This document shows positions 26,687 through 35,236 of a stretch of DNA of 64,000 nt, piece by piece. Position numbers and translations under genes: made by a program. Source of the stretch: Lachnospiraceae bacterium (lineage in GTDB: Bacteria > Bacillota > Clostridia > Lachnospirales > Lachnospiraceae); the NCBI GenBank assembly GCA_030523275.1, contig JAUNIX010000008.1:1-64000 (forward strand), read 5' to 3'. A model generated the notes under the pieces. It saw only the letters and a program-made list of their open reading frames with translations. It had not been told where the DNA came from and searched no databases. The stretch's first letter is position 1, and each line of letters opens with the position of its first letter.

Positions 26687-26953
26687 TTACTTTCTTAAGC
26701 CTAATCTTTCGATTAATGAACGATATCTTTCGATATCAATTTTCTTAAGATATGCTAATAATCCTCTTCTCTGACCTACCATCTTTAAAAGACCTCTTCT
26801 TGAATGATGATCTTTTGGATGTTTTTTGAAATGATCCTGTAAGTCATTGATTCTTGCTGTTAATAAAGCAACCTGTACTTCTGGAGATCCTGTATCTCCT
26901 TCGCTTCTACCATATTCAGCAATAATTTTAGCTTTTTGTTCTGTTGTAATCAT
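26687..26953 (-). CDS. rpsO: 30S ribosomal protein S15
   Basis: The 88-residue S15 binds 16S rRNA helices in the 30S platform. Typical features are [37 protein letters not shown] and the C-terminal [18 protein letters not shown] precedes the ATG. It is a single-gene unit with its own promoter, structured leader and terminator, and is separated from pnp by the thi operon. Confidence 0.98.
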   Translation of the reverse strand: MITTEQKAKIIAEYGRSEGDTGSPEVQVALLTARINDLQDHFKKHPKDHHSRRGLLKMVGQRRGLLAYLKKIDIERYRSLIERLGLRK

Positions 26954-26984
26954 GTTCTTTTCCTCCTAATAAATTTATTAATCG

Positions 26985-27031
26985 CCACATACTGGGAACT
27001 GGTTGGAGTCCTCCATGCTCTTGGTACGTGG
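26985..27031 (-). promoter_or_regulatory. rpsO leader structure, possible S15 autoregulation site
   Basis: On the minus strand CCACGTAC pairs with GTATGTGG over the full 8 bp, enclosing TGGAG-GA-CTCCA as an inner hairpin. It starts about 10 bases into the predicted transcript. S15 is known to repress its own mRNA through varied leader structures in other bacteria, so the same role is plausible here. Confidence 0.55.
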
Positions 27032-27046
27032 TTCAACACCTAAAAG

Positions 27047-27075
27047 AGTATATCACACACATCAAAATATGTAAA
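27047..27075 (-). promoter_or_regulatory. rpsO promoter
   Basis: Minus-strand TTTACA (27070-27075), 17-bp spacer, TATACT (27047-27052). Confidence 0.83.
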
Positions 27076-27098
27076 GGAATTTTTCCGTGTACTTTATA

Positions 27099-27899
27099 TT
27101 ATACATTACGGCATTTATCTGCACAAACTTTCATTGCCTCCATAAGACTGGAACGAAATCCATTCTTTTCTAATTCCATAACCGCTGCAATTGTAGTGCC
27201 ACCTGGAGAACATACCATATCTTTCAATTCGCCTGGATGCTTCCCTGTTTCTAAAACCATTTTGGCGCTTCCTAGCACAGATTGCGCAGCAAATTGATAA
27301 GCCTGATTTCTTGGCATTCCCTCTGCAACTGCCGCATCCGCCATTGCCTCGATCATCATATATACATAGGCAGGAGAGCTTCCGCTGACCGCTACAACTG
27401 CATCCATCAATCTTTCTGGAACAATTTCTGTCTTTCCAAATCCATCTAAAATTCGGCAAACTTCCGTTATTTCTTCCTCATTGATTGCTTCATTACAACA
27501 TGCTGCTGTCATGCCCTCACATACCATTGCTGGTGTATTGGGCATAGTACGCACAATCTTTAATTCTTGTCCAAATAAATAAGCGATGCGATCCATATCA
27601 ATTCCTGGTGCAATCGTTACAATAATTTGTGATTTTTTGATTGTTTTTTTAATTTCCTTGATCACGTTTTCATAGAAAATTGGTTTCACCGCCAAAACAA
27701 TAATTTCTGAATTCTCGGAAACTTCTTCATTTTTGGTCGTTGTAGCAATTCCATACGCTTCTTTAATCGACACTAACTTTCCTTCACTGCGATTAGAAGC
27801 AATAATCTCTTCCGGTTTTAAAATATTTTTCTTCACGATTCCACCAATCATGGCAGAAGCCATATTTCCGCATCCAATAAATCCTATTTTATATTTCAT
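27099..27899 (-). CDS. proC: pyrroline-5-carboxylate reductase
   Basis: Last step of proline synthesis, NAD(P)H-dependent. The 266-residue protein begins MKYKIGFIGCGNMASAMI with the Rossmann dinucleotide site and has the family signature PGGTTIAAVMELEKNGFR near the C-terminus. AGGATGG lies before the ATG at 27899; an ATG three codons upstream would sit on that site. It begins 2 bases after the PHP gene stop, showing coupled translation. No terminator is evident between proC and the rpsO promoter. Confidence 0.96.
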   Translation of the reverse strand: MKYKIGFIGCGNMASAMIGGIVKKNILKPEEIIASNRSEGKLVSIKEAYGIATTTKNEEVSENSEIIVLAVKPIFYENVIKEIKKTIKKSQIIVTIAPGIDMDRIAYLFGQELKIVRTMPNTPAMVCEGMTAACCNEAINEEEITEVCRILDGFGKTEIVPERLMDAVVAVSGSSPAYVYMMIEAMADAAVAEGMPRNQAYQFAAQSVLGSAKMVLETGKHPGELKDMVCSPGGTTIAAVMELEKNGFRSSLMEAMKVCADKCRNV

Positions 27900-27901
27900 T
27901 T

Positions 27902-28777
27902 TTACCATCCTAACTTTTTATATAAATTTTTACAAATTTCGTCTTCCAACCCAGATTCTATACTGCCGGCTTTGATTTGTGGTTTTAGTTTTCCATGGAA
28001 ATCACTGCCCTGTGTCACAAGAATTCCATATTTCTTTGCCAGTTCCTGATAAAATACATCTTCTTTATTTTGATGATAACTGCAAAAAGCCTCCACACCT
28101 TCGATTCCAACTTCTACAAGTTTGCCAAACATTTCTTCATTTTTTCCCATATTGATACCTGGATGAGCCAATATCGGCACACCGCCAGCAGCTTTGATGC
28201 AACGAATGCCTTCTTCTGCCGGCAGATTTCCCTCGGCAATAAATCCTGGACTTTCTGGTTTTGCACAATAATTCCAATAAAAATCGACTCCAGGCATTGC
28301 GCTCGTGCGGCATTTTTCTAACATAGGATTATTTTTATTTCTGTCATCTTCTAAAGCAATATCTATAATATCGGCAACAATCACATGCCCTTGTTTAGAG
28401 ATTTTTAGAACTTCTCGATCATCAAAAAAAAGTCCCATTTCATGCATTTTTTTCATACGTGTTTGCCCTGTTTGAATTTTGTTGCGTTTAACTTGATCAC
28501 AAAATTCAAGCAGATCTTTTTGTTGCGGATCAATTCCATATCCCAATATATGAAAATTTCGTCCCTCAAACCGAACATCCAATTCAACACCAGGAATACA
28601 ATTAATTCCAAATTCTTTTGCTGTCATAATTCCCTGACCAACACCCGATGTATTATCGTGATCACAAATCGCCATCACAGTGACTCCAGCTTGATAAGCA
28701 ATGGAAACAACTTGTTCAGGTGGATATTCGCCATCCATACTTTCTACTGAATGCATATGTAAATCTAACCAGCTCAT
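27902..28777 (-). CDS. PHP domain metal-dependent phosphoesterase
   Basis: The 291-residue protein has the four PHP motifs: DLHMHSVESMDG at the N-terminus, CDHDNTSG, a central HPGINMG region, and QGSDFHG near the C-terminus. Relatives of the TrpH/YciV type hydrolyse 3',5'-nucleoside bisphosphates or 5'-phosphorylated RNA. AGGAGG precedes the ATG. It is co-transcribed with proC. Confidence 0.88.
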   Translation of the reverse strand: MSWLDLHMHSVESMDGEYPPEQVVSIAYQAGVTVMAICDHDNTSGVGQGIMTAKEFGINCIPGVELDVRFEGRNFHILGYGIDPQQKDLLEFCDQVKRNKIQTGQTRMKKMHEMGLFFDDREVLKISKQGHVIVADIIDIALEDDRNKNNPMLEKCRTSAMPGVDFYWNYCAKPESPGFIAEGNLPAEEGIRCIKAAGGVPILAHPGINMGKNEEMFGKLVEVGIEGVEAFCSYHQNKEDVFYQELAKKYGILVTQGSDFHGKLKPQIKAGSIESGLEDEICKNLYKKLGW

Positions 28778-28831
28778 CTTTTCCTCCTGTTTTATTATTC
28801 GCTCCTCAAATCATATAAAATACATCTTCCT

Positions 28832-29719
28832 TTAATTTCGAAGTTTATCAAGCATATGTTGAAAATAGTCTGGCAACGGAGAAGTAAATTCTACATACTC
28901 CTTTGTCGTTGGATGAATAAATCCAAGTGTTTTCGCATGCAAACACTGGCCTTGAAGTTCAAACTTGTCCTTTTTTGGTCCATATACATCATCACCAACT
29001 AACGGATGATGGATGTGAGACATATGCACACGAATCTGATGTGTCCGCCCTGTCTCCAACGAACATTCAATATACGTATACTGATTCTTTAATCTTTCTA
29101 ATACTTTATAATGCGTAACTGCCCTTTTTCCATTTTTATAATTTACAGCCATCTTTTTACGATCGTTTGGATTTCTTCCGATCGGAGCATCCACACTTCC
29201 GTTATCTTCTGCAATATTATGATATACGATAGCATGATATTTTCTAGTAATAGAATGTACTTTTAATTGCTCAGCAATAAAACGATGTGCATAATCATTT
29301 TTACAGATTACTAAAAGACCTGTTGTGTCTTTATCAATGCGATGGACAATACCTGGTCTTAATTCACCATTAATCCCAGATAGCTGATCCTTGCAATGAT
29401 ATAAAAGCCCATTCACCAGTGTTCCCGTATAATGTCCCGGGCATGGATGTACTACCATATTTTTTGGTTTATTGATAATAATGATGTCCTGATCCTCATA
29501 TACAATCTGTAAGGAGATTGATTCCGCAACAATATCAACCTCTTTTGGTTCCGGAATCTCTAACTGTAATTTGTCTGATTCTGATAATTTATAATTTGGT
29601 TTTACAATTTTCCCATTCACCAGAACATTCCCATCCTTTATTAGCTTTTGAAGATAAGAACGTGAATAATCGGGATATTGTCCCACCAAATAATGGTCAA
29701 TTCTGACACCCTGTTTCAT
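28832..29719 (-). CDS. RluA/RluD family RNA pseudouridine synthase
   Basis: Converts uridine to pseudouridine in rRNA or tRNA. The 295-residue protein has an N-terminal S4 domain (about residues 3-65) and the catalytic block HRIDKDTTGLLV with the active Asp, followed by KKMAVN and the RTHQIRVHM motif. The open frame extends 18 codons upstream into lspA, but AAAGGAG 5 bases before the ATG at 29719 sets the start. The lspA-rluD order is widespread in Firmicutes. Confidence 0.95.
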   Translation of the reverse strand: MKQGVRIDHYLVGQYPDYSRSYLQKLIKDGNVLVNGKIVKPNYKLSESDKLQLEIPEPKEVDIVAESISLQIVYEDQDIIIINKPKNMVVHPCPGHYTGTLVNGLLYHCKDQLSGINGELRPGIVHRIDKDTTGLLVICKNDYAHRFIAEQLKVHSITRKYHAIVYHNIAEDNGSVDAPIGRNPNDRKKMAVNYKNGKRAVTHYKVLERLKNQYTYIECSLETGRTHQIRVHMSHIHHPLVGDDVYGPKKDKFELQGQCLHAKTLGFIHPTTKEYVEFTSPLPDYFQHMLDKLRN

Positions 29720-29720
29720 C

Positions 29721-30218
29721 TTAACTCCTTTGTCCTCTACCCAAAAACTGTAATTCTTCATCTTGATATACAAAAGCCACCAATATCACAAGTAAAACCG
29801 CTGCCACAGTCACATAGCAATCTGCTATGTTAAAAATCGGAAAATTGATCAATTTAAAATACAGAAAATCTATAACGTAATGGTTGCAGATTCGATCATA
29901 CATATTGCCAATCGCACCTGAAAATAATAAAATGACAGTTCCTGCTAATGGTAAATAACGTTTTGAATATGGAATCCGAATATAAACATAAATTAGACCA
30001 ATCGCTACAATAAAAGTAATCAGCAATAGCATTGATTGCATTCCTTCAAAAGAGCCAAAGGCTGCTCCTGTATTTTCTAAATAATGAAGTTCAAAGACTC
30101 CTTTTACCAATTCAACTGGATTTTGTCCTTGTAAATGAATAACCGCTAAATATTTTGTATATTGATCTAAAAACAATAAACAGGCTGCAATCACAGCTCC
30201 ACCTAGTATTTTTTTCAA
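29721..30218 (-). CDS. lspA: lipoprotein signal peptidase LspA
   Basis: Membrane aspartyl protease that removes lipoprotein signal peptides. Four membrane helices are visible, with NTGAAFGS and the catalytic pair GAIGNMYDR and FPIFNIADC. The frame runs 26 codons upstream into ylmH without a good site. AAGGAG 9 bases before a TTG at 30218 gives a 165-residue protein of normal length, so TTG is preferred. Confidence 0.95.
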   Translation of the reverse strand: MKKILGGAVIAACLLFLDQYTKYLAVIHLQGQNPVELVKGVFELHYLENTGAAFGSFEGMQSMLLLITFIVAIGLIYVYIRIPYSKRYLPLAGTVILLFSGAIGNMYDRICNHYVIDFLYFKLINFPIFNIADCYVTVAAVLLVILVAFVYQDEELQFLGRGQRS

Positions 30219-30231
30219 TCTTTTTGACTCC

Positions 30232-30987
30232 TTAAATATATTGATATAAAAGCACAGAAAATCGTCCTTTTTTTGATTGTCCACGTACTTTTTCAAATTT
30301 TATTTTCCCTTTTCCTCTGACCGAAATAATATCCCCCTCAGAAACAGTCTTTCCAGCAGTTTCTGTCAACCTACCATTGACAAAAACCCTTTTATTCTTT
30401 ATAAAAGTGATACTTTCCTTTCTTGACATACCAAACCCAAGGCTAATCACTGTATCTAACCGAAAAGATGCTAAAAATCCTTCTATTGGCTTTCGTTTTT
30501 GCTGAATACAGATTTCATCCGGCTCTACTCGTGTTGCATTGACAAGTGTATGTTTGATTTTGGTAATATTTTGTTGTAAAAATTCCAACATGTTATCCAT
30601 ACAAAAAACATATGCACCAGAATTTTCTACTAATATATCACCAATGCATTCACGCTCAATCCCCAGGTTCAAAATGGCACCTAAATAATCTCGATGTGTC
30701 AATACTTCACTAAATTTAGGTGCTAAAGATTGAATTCTAAGACATGAAATGGGAAAATCACCTGTATAACCGAAAAGCTCCTCTGATCCAAACATCAGTA
30801 CTTTTCGCTCTGCATCTTCATAGCCACCCGAAAATGTTCCATGAGCATAGAAAATCTCTCTCTCTATTGTATAGTAAAGACTCTGCTCTGAAAGTGTCAG
30901 AAAAAATGTATGCATATATACAGATTGTTGATAAGACTTTTCTGCCAATTCTCTAATTCTGTTTTTTAACAATATCTCTGTATCCAT
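30232..30987 (-). CDS. ylmH: YlmH-like RNA-binding protein (S4 domain)
   Basis: The 251-residue protein has an N-terminal YlmH region (PISCLRIQ, HRDYLGAILNLGIERECIGDI) and a C-terminal S4 domain (about residues 180-240) with FVNGRLTETAGKTVSEGDII. YlmH belongs to the division gene cluster of Firmicutes and has recently been tied to rescue of stalled ribosomes (RqcP2). It lies downstream of sepF, as in related genomes. AGAGG precedes the ATG. Confidence 0.9.
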   Translation of the reverse strand: MDTEILLKNRIRELAEKSYQQSVYMHTFFLTLSEQSLYYTIEREIFYAHGTFSGGYEDAERKVLMFGSEELFGYTGDFPISCLRIQSLAPKFSEVLTHRDYLGAILNLGIERECIGDILVENSGAYVFCMDNMLEFLQQNITKIKHTLVNATRVEPDEICIQQKRKPIEGFLASFRLDTVISLGFGMSRKESITFIKNKRVFVNGRLTETAGKTVSEGDIISVRGKGKIKFEKVRGQSKKGRFSVLLYQYI

Positions 30988-31021
30988 AAAACCTCTTTTA
31001 CATCATATCGCTCTGTATATC

Positions 31022-31047
31022 AAAAAACTGCATAAAAATGCAGTTTT
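31022..31047. terminator. hairpin terminator between sepF and ylmH
   Basis: AAAAACTGCAT and ATGCAGTTTTT form an 11-bp stem with a 4-base loop and T-runs on both strands. It lies about 35 bases before ylmH. Confidence 0.8.
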
Positions 31048-31065
31048 TATTTTTCTACAACATAA

Positions 31066-31102
31066 ACAGATTAAATGATCAACATCTATAATCATTTAAT
31101 CT
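31066..31102 (-). terminator. perfect hairpin after sepF
   Basis: CAGATTAAATGAT and ATCATTTAATCTG form a perfect 13-bp stem around an 11-base loop, 6 bases past the sepF stop. The T tail is short (TTTATGTTG), so on its own it is a weak terminator; with 31022-31047 it makes a tandem pair. Confidence 0.6.
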
Positions 31103-31108
31103 GCCATA

Positions 31109-31639
31109 TTATTCTGAAATTTTAGGAGAAATAATATCATCATTCATGATCTCATCTCGAAGATCACCATTCACCTCAATGTCGTCTGGTGCAGCAATAA
31201 ATATGTTTTTGGAAATTGCCTGTAATGTTCCATCAAATGCATAGCAAGCACCACCAATAAAATCAATGGTTCTTTGCGCCTCCGGATTCATAATATCTTC
31301 CATATTAATGACAACTGTCTTTCCTTCTCGCAGAAAATCAGCAATTAATTTTGACTCTCTAAAATCCCGTGGCTTGACAACATTTACTTCTACTCCACGA
31401 CTATTCATCGATACAACTTTACTATTACTTGTACGCGAAAACTGTCTTCTTGGCTTTTCGCGTACAATTGTTTCTTCTTCGTCTTCCTCTTCCGGCTCTT
31501 CTTTCTTGCGGAAGAAAAATGGTTTCTTTTCCTCCTCGTCTTCCTCTACTTCTTCATAATCTTCGTATTCATCATATTCATCGTATTCGTCATCACTTAA
31601 TTTCATAAATCCCAGTAATTTATCAACTCTACCCTTCAT
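31109..31639 (-). CDS. sepF: cell division protein SepF
   Basis: Membrane-associated FtsZ partner. The 176-residue protein starts with the amphipathic MKGRVDKLLGFMKL anchor, has a long acidic Glu/Asp/Tyr-rich linker (about 16-62), and ends with the SepF globular domain (VNVVKPRDFRESKLIADFLR, INMEDIMNPEAQRTIDFIGG, NIFIAAP). AGGAGG precedes the ATG. It follows yggS by 15 bp. Confidence 0.95.
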   Translation of the reverse strand: MKGRVDKLLGFMKLSDDEYDEYDEYEDYEEVEEDEEEKKPFFFRKKEEPEEEDEEETIVREKPRRQFSRTSNSKVVSMNSRGVEVNVVKPRDFRESKLIADFLREGKTVVINMEDIMNPEAQRTIDFIGGACYAFDGTLQAISKNIFIAAPDDIEVNGDLRDEIMNDDIISPKISE

Positions 31640-31654
31640 CTTGGCCTCCTCAAC

Positions 31655-32347
31655 CTATATATTATAATTTCTAGCACCAAAGATTGCTGTTCCAACTCGA
31701 ATCATTGTTGCACCTTCCTCGATTGCAACTTCATAGTCATTGGTCATTCCCATCGAGAGAACACTCATATCTACATTATCAAAGTTTTTGCTGTCAATGT
31801 CAACAAATAATTGTTTTAGCTCACGAAAATATTTACGATTATCTTCTGGGTCATCTACAAAAGGTGCAATCGTCATCAAACCATTAATATGAACATTTGG
31901 TAACTTCGATACCTCTAATATAAATTCTGTCACTGCCTCCTGATCAAGTCCAAATTTTGACTCTTCATGAGCAACATTTACCTGAATCAGAATTGGAATC
32001 GTTACATTTTTCTTTATAGCTTCTTTACTGATTTGTTTTGCCAGTTTCAAAGAATCAACAGAATGAATCAATTCTACTTTATCTACAATATATTTCACCT
32101 TATTTGTCTGTAAATGACCAATCAAATGCCAACGAACCGGCTTTTCAATTTCTTCATATTTTGAACATAATTCCTGTACTTTATTCTCACCAAAATCCAT
32201 CACCCCATGCTGTTGTAATTCCACAACATTACTTAATGGTTTTGTCTTACTAACGGCAATGACAGTAACTTCTTTTGGATCACGCCCAACACGCTTACAT
32301 GCTTCTTCGACTTTTTTTACTACTTCATCATAATTTTCTTTTAACAT
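31655..32347 (-). CDS. YggS family PLP-binding homeostasis protein
   Basis: Binds pyridoxal phosphate without enzymatic activity known in vitro. The 230-residue TIM-barrel protein contains TVIAVSKTKPL with the PLP lysine, DFGENKVQEL, WHLIGHLQTNK, and SMGMTNDYEVAIEEGATMIR near the C-terminus. A GTG three codons upstream is open, but AGGTGA 5 bases before the ATG at 32347 favours this start. The yggS-sepF-ylmH order is typical of Firmicutes. Confidence 0.94.
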   Translation of the reverse strand: MLKENYDEVVKKVEEACKRVGRDPKEVTVIAVSKTKPLSNVVELQQHGVMDFGENKVQELCSKYEEIEKPVRWHLIGHLQTNKVKYIVDKVELIHSVDSLKLAKQISKEAIKKNVTIPILIQVNVAHEESKFGLDQEAVTEFILEVSKLPNVHINGLMTIAPFVDDPEDNRKYFRELKQLFVDIDSKNFDNVDMSVLSMGMTNDYEVAIEEGATMIRVGTAIFGARNYNI

Positions 32348-32362
32348 ATCATTCACCTATCC

Positions 32363-33730
32363 TTAATATATAATTTCATCTTCCCCAATATCAGAGGCAT
32401 TTAATACAATATGATCATACTGCGAAACGCCCTGTACGGTATCCGTCAAAATCAAATGATATTCATCATCGGATCTGATATCCTCTATTGCTCGGAATTT
32501 TGCATAACCTTGATTTACTACATAAACACCCTTTTTCTTCTCTGTCTTTTCCAAAGGATACTGCTCTGCTTTTGACTTATTATCTGTGAATAAAACCGTA
32601 TTTTTATCAACCTCATCAACTGCCAGATAAAAATATTTTTCACTATCCTCTTTAAACTTATAGATGGTATAATTTTTAATCGTCGCTGTCTTTTCATTTC
32701 CTGATTTGGCTAACACGCGATTACTTGCAGAATTACCACCTTTGGTTAAATATTCGATCGGCACCACATAAAAATCCTTTTCAACCACAGAACTCTTTGG
32801 AATTTTATATCCATCATTCGAATCTACAGAAATCTCAATTTCTAAATATCTCTCGTTTATGTAACGAACCATATACTTCGATAAACTCAGATATCCAAAA
32901 TACTGGTTCTTTTTCTCTTTCAATTCTAAACCAGCCGTTGTAGTAATGTTATCCTGCAGAAATGTGAGATTGACACTATCTCTATCTTTTAGTTCATTAT
33001 ATTCTTCTTTTGATAATTGAATTGCAATCTTCCAATTTTCACTACATGAAATTCGATAGACCGGGTCACCTGATTTTACTTGTTCATTTGATGACAAATG
33101 CTTTTTCTTATAGTTTAATTGCTTAAAATCATTCGCAACAATCTCATCGATTGTTTTACATCTGAAGTTATCGTATGTATAAGAAACAATTCCATTATCT
33201 GTACTTTTTATAATTTGATAGGCATTTTTTCCATACTTATTTTTAATCTTATTTAAGGTTGTTTCAATATACTCACCATTACTTGTAAGTACCGCATTAT
33301 CTAATTTTTGTTTTAAACTGTATGTATCTTCAAATTGCGAATAACAATAGGAATCTTTAAAATCCGAAATTGTCTGCTTCAATATGGCGACTGCTTTATC
33401 AGATGCCTCCGTATTTTCAGCAATTTCTTCGGAAATATAATCTTTGATCTTACCCGTAGAGTCCAAAGAATAAATCAATTCCCCATTATGTACTTTTGAA
33501 AAATCTGGTATGTAATAATTGATGTACCCTCCAGACTTGCTTTTCACAATTTTTTCATCACGAATTGCAATACCTGTTGTTGAGATTTTTTCTGTCATCT
33601 GACCAGATTTTACTTCGTATACACTTAACTTTGTTTTAAAAATAAAGCCAACAATATGAATGATAATGTAAATTAAGATTCCTATCAATACAATGAGACT
33701 CAAACTAAGATGCATCTTTTTTCTTCTCAT
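32363..33730 (-). CDS. HlyD-like membrane fusion protein of the yggS/sepF cluster
   Basis: The 455-residue protein has a basic cytoplasmic start, one membrane helix (about 10-30) and a large outside part. The first outside segment (VYEVKSGQMTEKISTTGIAI...GYINYYIPDFSKVHNGELIY) looks like the split biotinyl-lipoyl domain of HlyD-type adaptors. A helical region spans about residues 95-170. No export partner is encoded nearby; the gene sits in front of yggS-sepF, suggesting a cell-envelope or division role. GGGAG precedes the ATG, whose TAATG overlaps the radical SAM stop. Confidence 0.7.
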   Translation of the reverse strand: MRRKKMHLSLSLIVLIGILIYIIIHIVGFIFKTKLSVYEVKSGQMTEKISTTGIAIRDEKIVKSKSGGYINYYIPDFSKVHNGELIYSLDSTGKIKDYISEEIAENTEASDKAVAILKQTISDFKDSYCYSQFEDTYSLKQKLDNAVLTSNGEYIETTLNKIKNKYGKNAYQIIKSTDNGIVSYTYDNFRCKTIDEIVANDFKQLNYKKKHLSSNEQVKSGDPVYRISCSENWKIAIQLSKEEYNELKDRDSVNLTFLQDNITTTAGLELKEKKNQYFGYLSLSKYMVRYINERYLEIEISVDSNDGYKIPKSSVVEKDFYVVPIEYLTKGGNSASNRVLAKSGNEKTATIKNYTIYKFKEDSEKYFYLAVDEVDKNTVLFTDNKSKAEQYPLEKTEKKKGVYVVNQGYAKFRAIEDIRSDDEYHLILTDTVQGVSQYDHIVLNASDIGEDEIIY

Positions 33731-34674
33731 TACTCTAACTCCCATCTGTTAAGAGCCGCTCCGTTCAAATAATGAAAACGGCATCCTTGTGTATAATTCT
33801 TTTTCTTCATTAATTCCTCAAACTCATCTCGCAATTTCCACCAACTAGTTCCCCAATTTGAAAAACCAGCATATTCTTCTGGAACACGACTAAACAAACG
33901 CTCTACAACCATCTCTGGTGATAAATACGCTAAAAATTCTGTGAGTCTTTCCAAATATTCTTCTTTTGAACATAACGTAATTGTACCATTTATGTATTGT
34001 GTATACAACTGCGAATTTTTCGGAAGATACAAAGAATGTAATTTTACGATATCAATTTCAAGTGCAGATAAAAATTTTGCACCTTCAATCGCGTCATCCA
34101 GTGTATCGCCTGGTAAATTTAAAATCATATGTGTACAAATCGTAAATCCATAGCGCTGAATCATCAACACAGCCTGAATAAATTCTCCCAGACCATGTCC
34201 TCGATTGATCTGTTTAAGAGTATGGTAATTCACTGTCTGTAATCCCAATTCAAAATGAATATTTATTTTTGTATCTTTTTTTAACGCAAACAAAAAATCC
34301 AAGTATTCCCTCTTAATGCAATCTGGTCTTGTGGAAATTGATATTTCTACAATATCTGTAACTTGAGCTGCCTCCATCATATATGTTTGAAAACGTTCAA
34401 AACTCATAAATGTATTTGTATAATTTTGAAAATAAGCAATAAATTTGTTTGCTTTATAGCGTTTGCTAATCTTTTCTTTTGTTCTCTCTAATTGTTCGGT
34501 CACAGATATTTCCGCTGCCATCGCCTCAAAACCAGTTCCAACATCTGCACAAAAAGTACAGCCACCCATACCATTCATACGATTTGGACAGCTGATCGGT
34601 AAATTAACTGGCAGCTTATAAACTTTTTCTCCATATTTTGTTTTCAAATAATCTGAATAAGTGCGATAATACAT
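33730..34674 (-). CDS. YhcC-like radical SAM protein (TIGR01212 type)
   Basis: The 314-residue protein has LPISCPNRMNGMGGCTFC, which supplies the cluster cysteines with family-specific spacing. It also has the IAYFQNYTNTF and FELGLQTVNYHTLKQINRGH blocks typical of the YhcC family. The reaction is unknown. AAGGAG precedes the ATG. It is the first gene of a unit continuing to the HlyD-like gene, yggS and sepF. Confidence 0.88.
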   Translation of the reverse strand: MYYRTYSDYLKTKYGEKVYKLPVNLPISCPNRMNGMGGCTFCADVGTGFEAMAAEISVTEQLERTKEKISKRYKANKFIAYFQNYTNTFMSFERFQTYMMEAAQVTDIVEISISTRPDCIKREYLDFLFALKKDTKINIHFELGLQTVNYHTLKQINRGHGLGEFIQAVLMIQRYGFTICTHMILNLPGDTLDDAIEGAKFLSALEIDIVKLHSLYLPKNSQLYTQYINGTITLCSKEEYLERLTEFLAYLSPEMVVERLFSRVPEEYAGFSNWGTSWWKLRDEFEELMKKKNYTQGCRFHYLNGAALNRWELE

Positions 34675-34694
34675 AGTAAACTCCTTATAAAAGA

Positions 34695-34730
34695 GAAAGA
34701 AACTGCCACATCACTGTGACAGTTTCTATT
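34695..34730 (-). terminator. terminator after the P-loop gene
   Basis: AGAAACTG and CAGTTTCT form an 8-bp stem with CACA/TGTG inside. T-rich TTTCTCTTTT follows on the minus strand. It lies 8 bases past the P-loop gene stop. Confidence 0.8.
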
Positions 34731-34737
34731 TGTGTCT

Positions 34738-35166
34738 TTATAAAGCTACTGTAACAAGCCCCTGAATACTTTCTGGCATATCTTCTTTATCACGAGATGC
34801 ACTGATCACAAAATTAACATTAAATTTCTCAGATATACGTTCGATATTGGAAACAACTGCTTCTACAGCTGCATCATCTTTTTCGTCCACATTTGCAATT
34901 GTCAGAAAACTTTCTAAATAAATTGTTTCAATATCATAGTTCTGCGATAAAATTCCAGCTAAAAATCCAAGGAACATATCAGTATTTTTAATTCCATATT
35001 CTGGAGAAACGATAAACCGGATGCGGTTACTTAGTTCATATGTATGTTTATTGCTTTTATCAATGTAAACAATATCGCCCTTTGCAACCTTCATTGCATC
35101 GTTTACTTTTTCAATTAAGACTTTCGTTTTTCCTTTGCCTTTTACTCCTGAAATGATTTCGACCAT
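34738..35166 (-). CDS. small P-loop protein of unknown function
   Basis: The 142-residue protein has a Walker A motif GVKGKGKT at residues 7-14, then KGDIVYIDKS and a long stretch of alternating strand and helix. ETIYLESFL (about 79-87) could supply a Walker B strand, though the acid is Glu. No signal or membrane segment. I do not recognise a named family. It has its own promoter and terminator between the shape operon and the radical SAM unit. AGGAGGAGA lies before the ATG. Confidence 0.75.
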   Translation of the reverse strand: MVEIISGVKGKGKTKVLIEKVNDAMKVAKGDIVYIDKSNKHTYELSNRIRFIVSPEYGIKNTDMFLGFLAGILSQNYDIETIYLESFLTIANVDEKDDAAVEAVVSNIERISEKFNVNFVISASRDKEDMPESIQGLVTVAL

Positions 35167-35204
35167 CCTTATCTCCTCCTTAGAAAGAACATTTTATTAT
35201 ATAT

Positions 35205-35233
35205 ATTGTATAATATATGCCCCAAAATGACAA
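35205..35233 (-). promoter_or_regulatory. promoter of the P-loop gene
   Basis: Minus-strand TTGTCA (35228-35233), 17-bp spacer, TACAAT (35205-35210), starting only 4 bases past the dacF stop codon. Confidence 0.75.
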
Positions 35234-35236
35234 CCA

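Noticed and set aside
27115..27459. 114-codon minus-strand frame inside proC
   Set aside because: A shifted frame of proC with Cys/Arg/Gly-rich nonsense composition.
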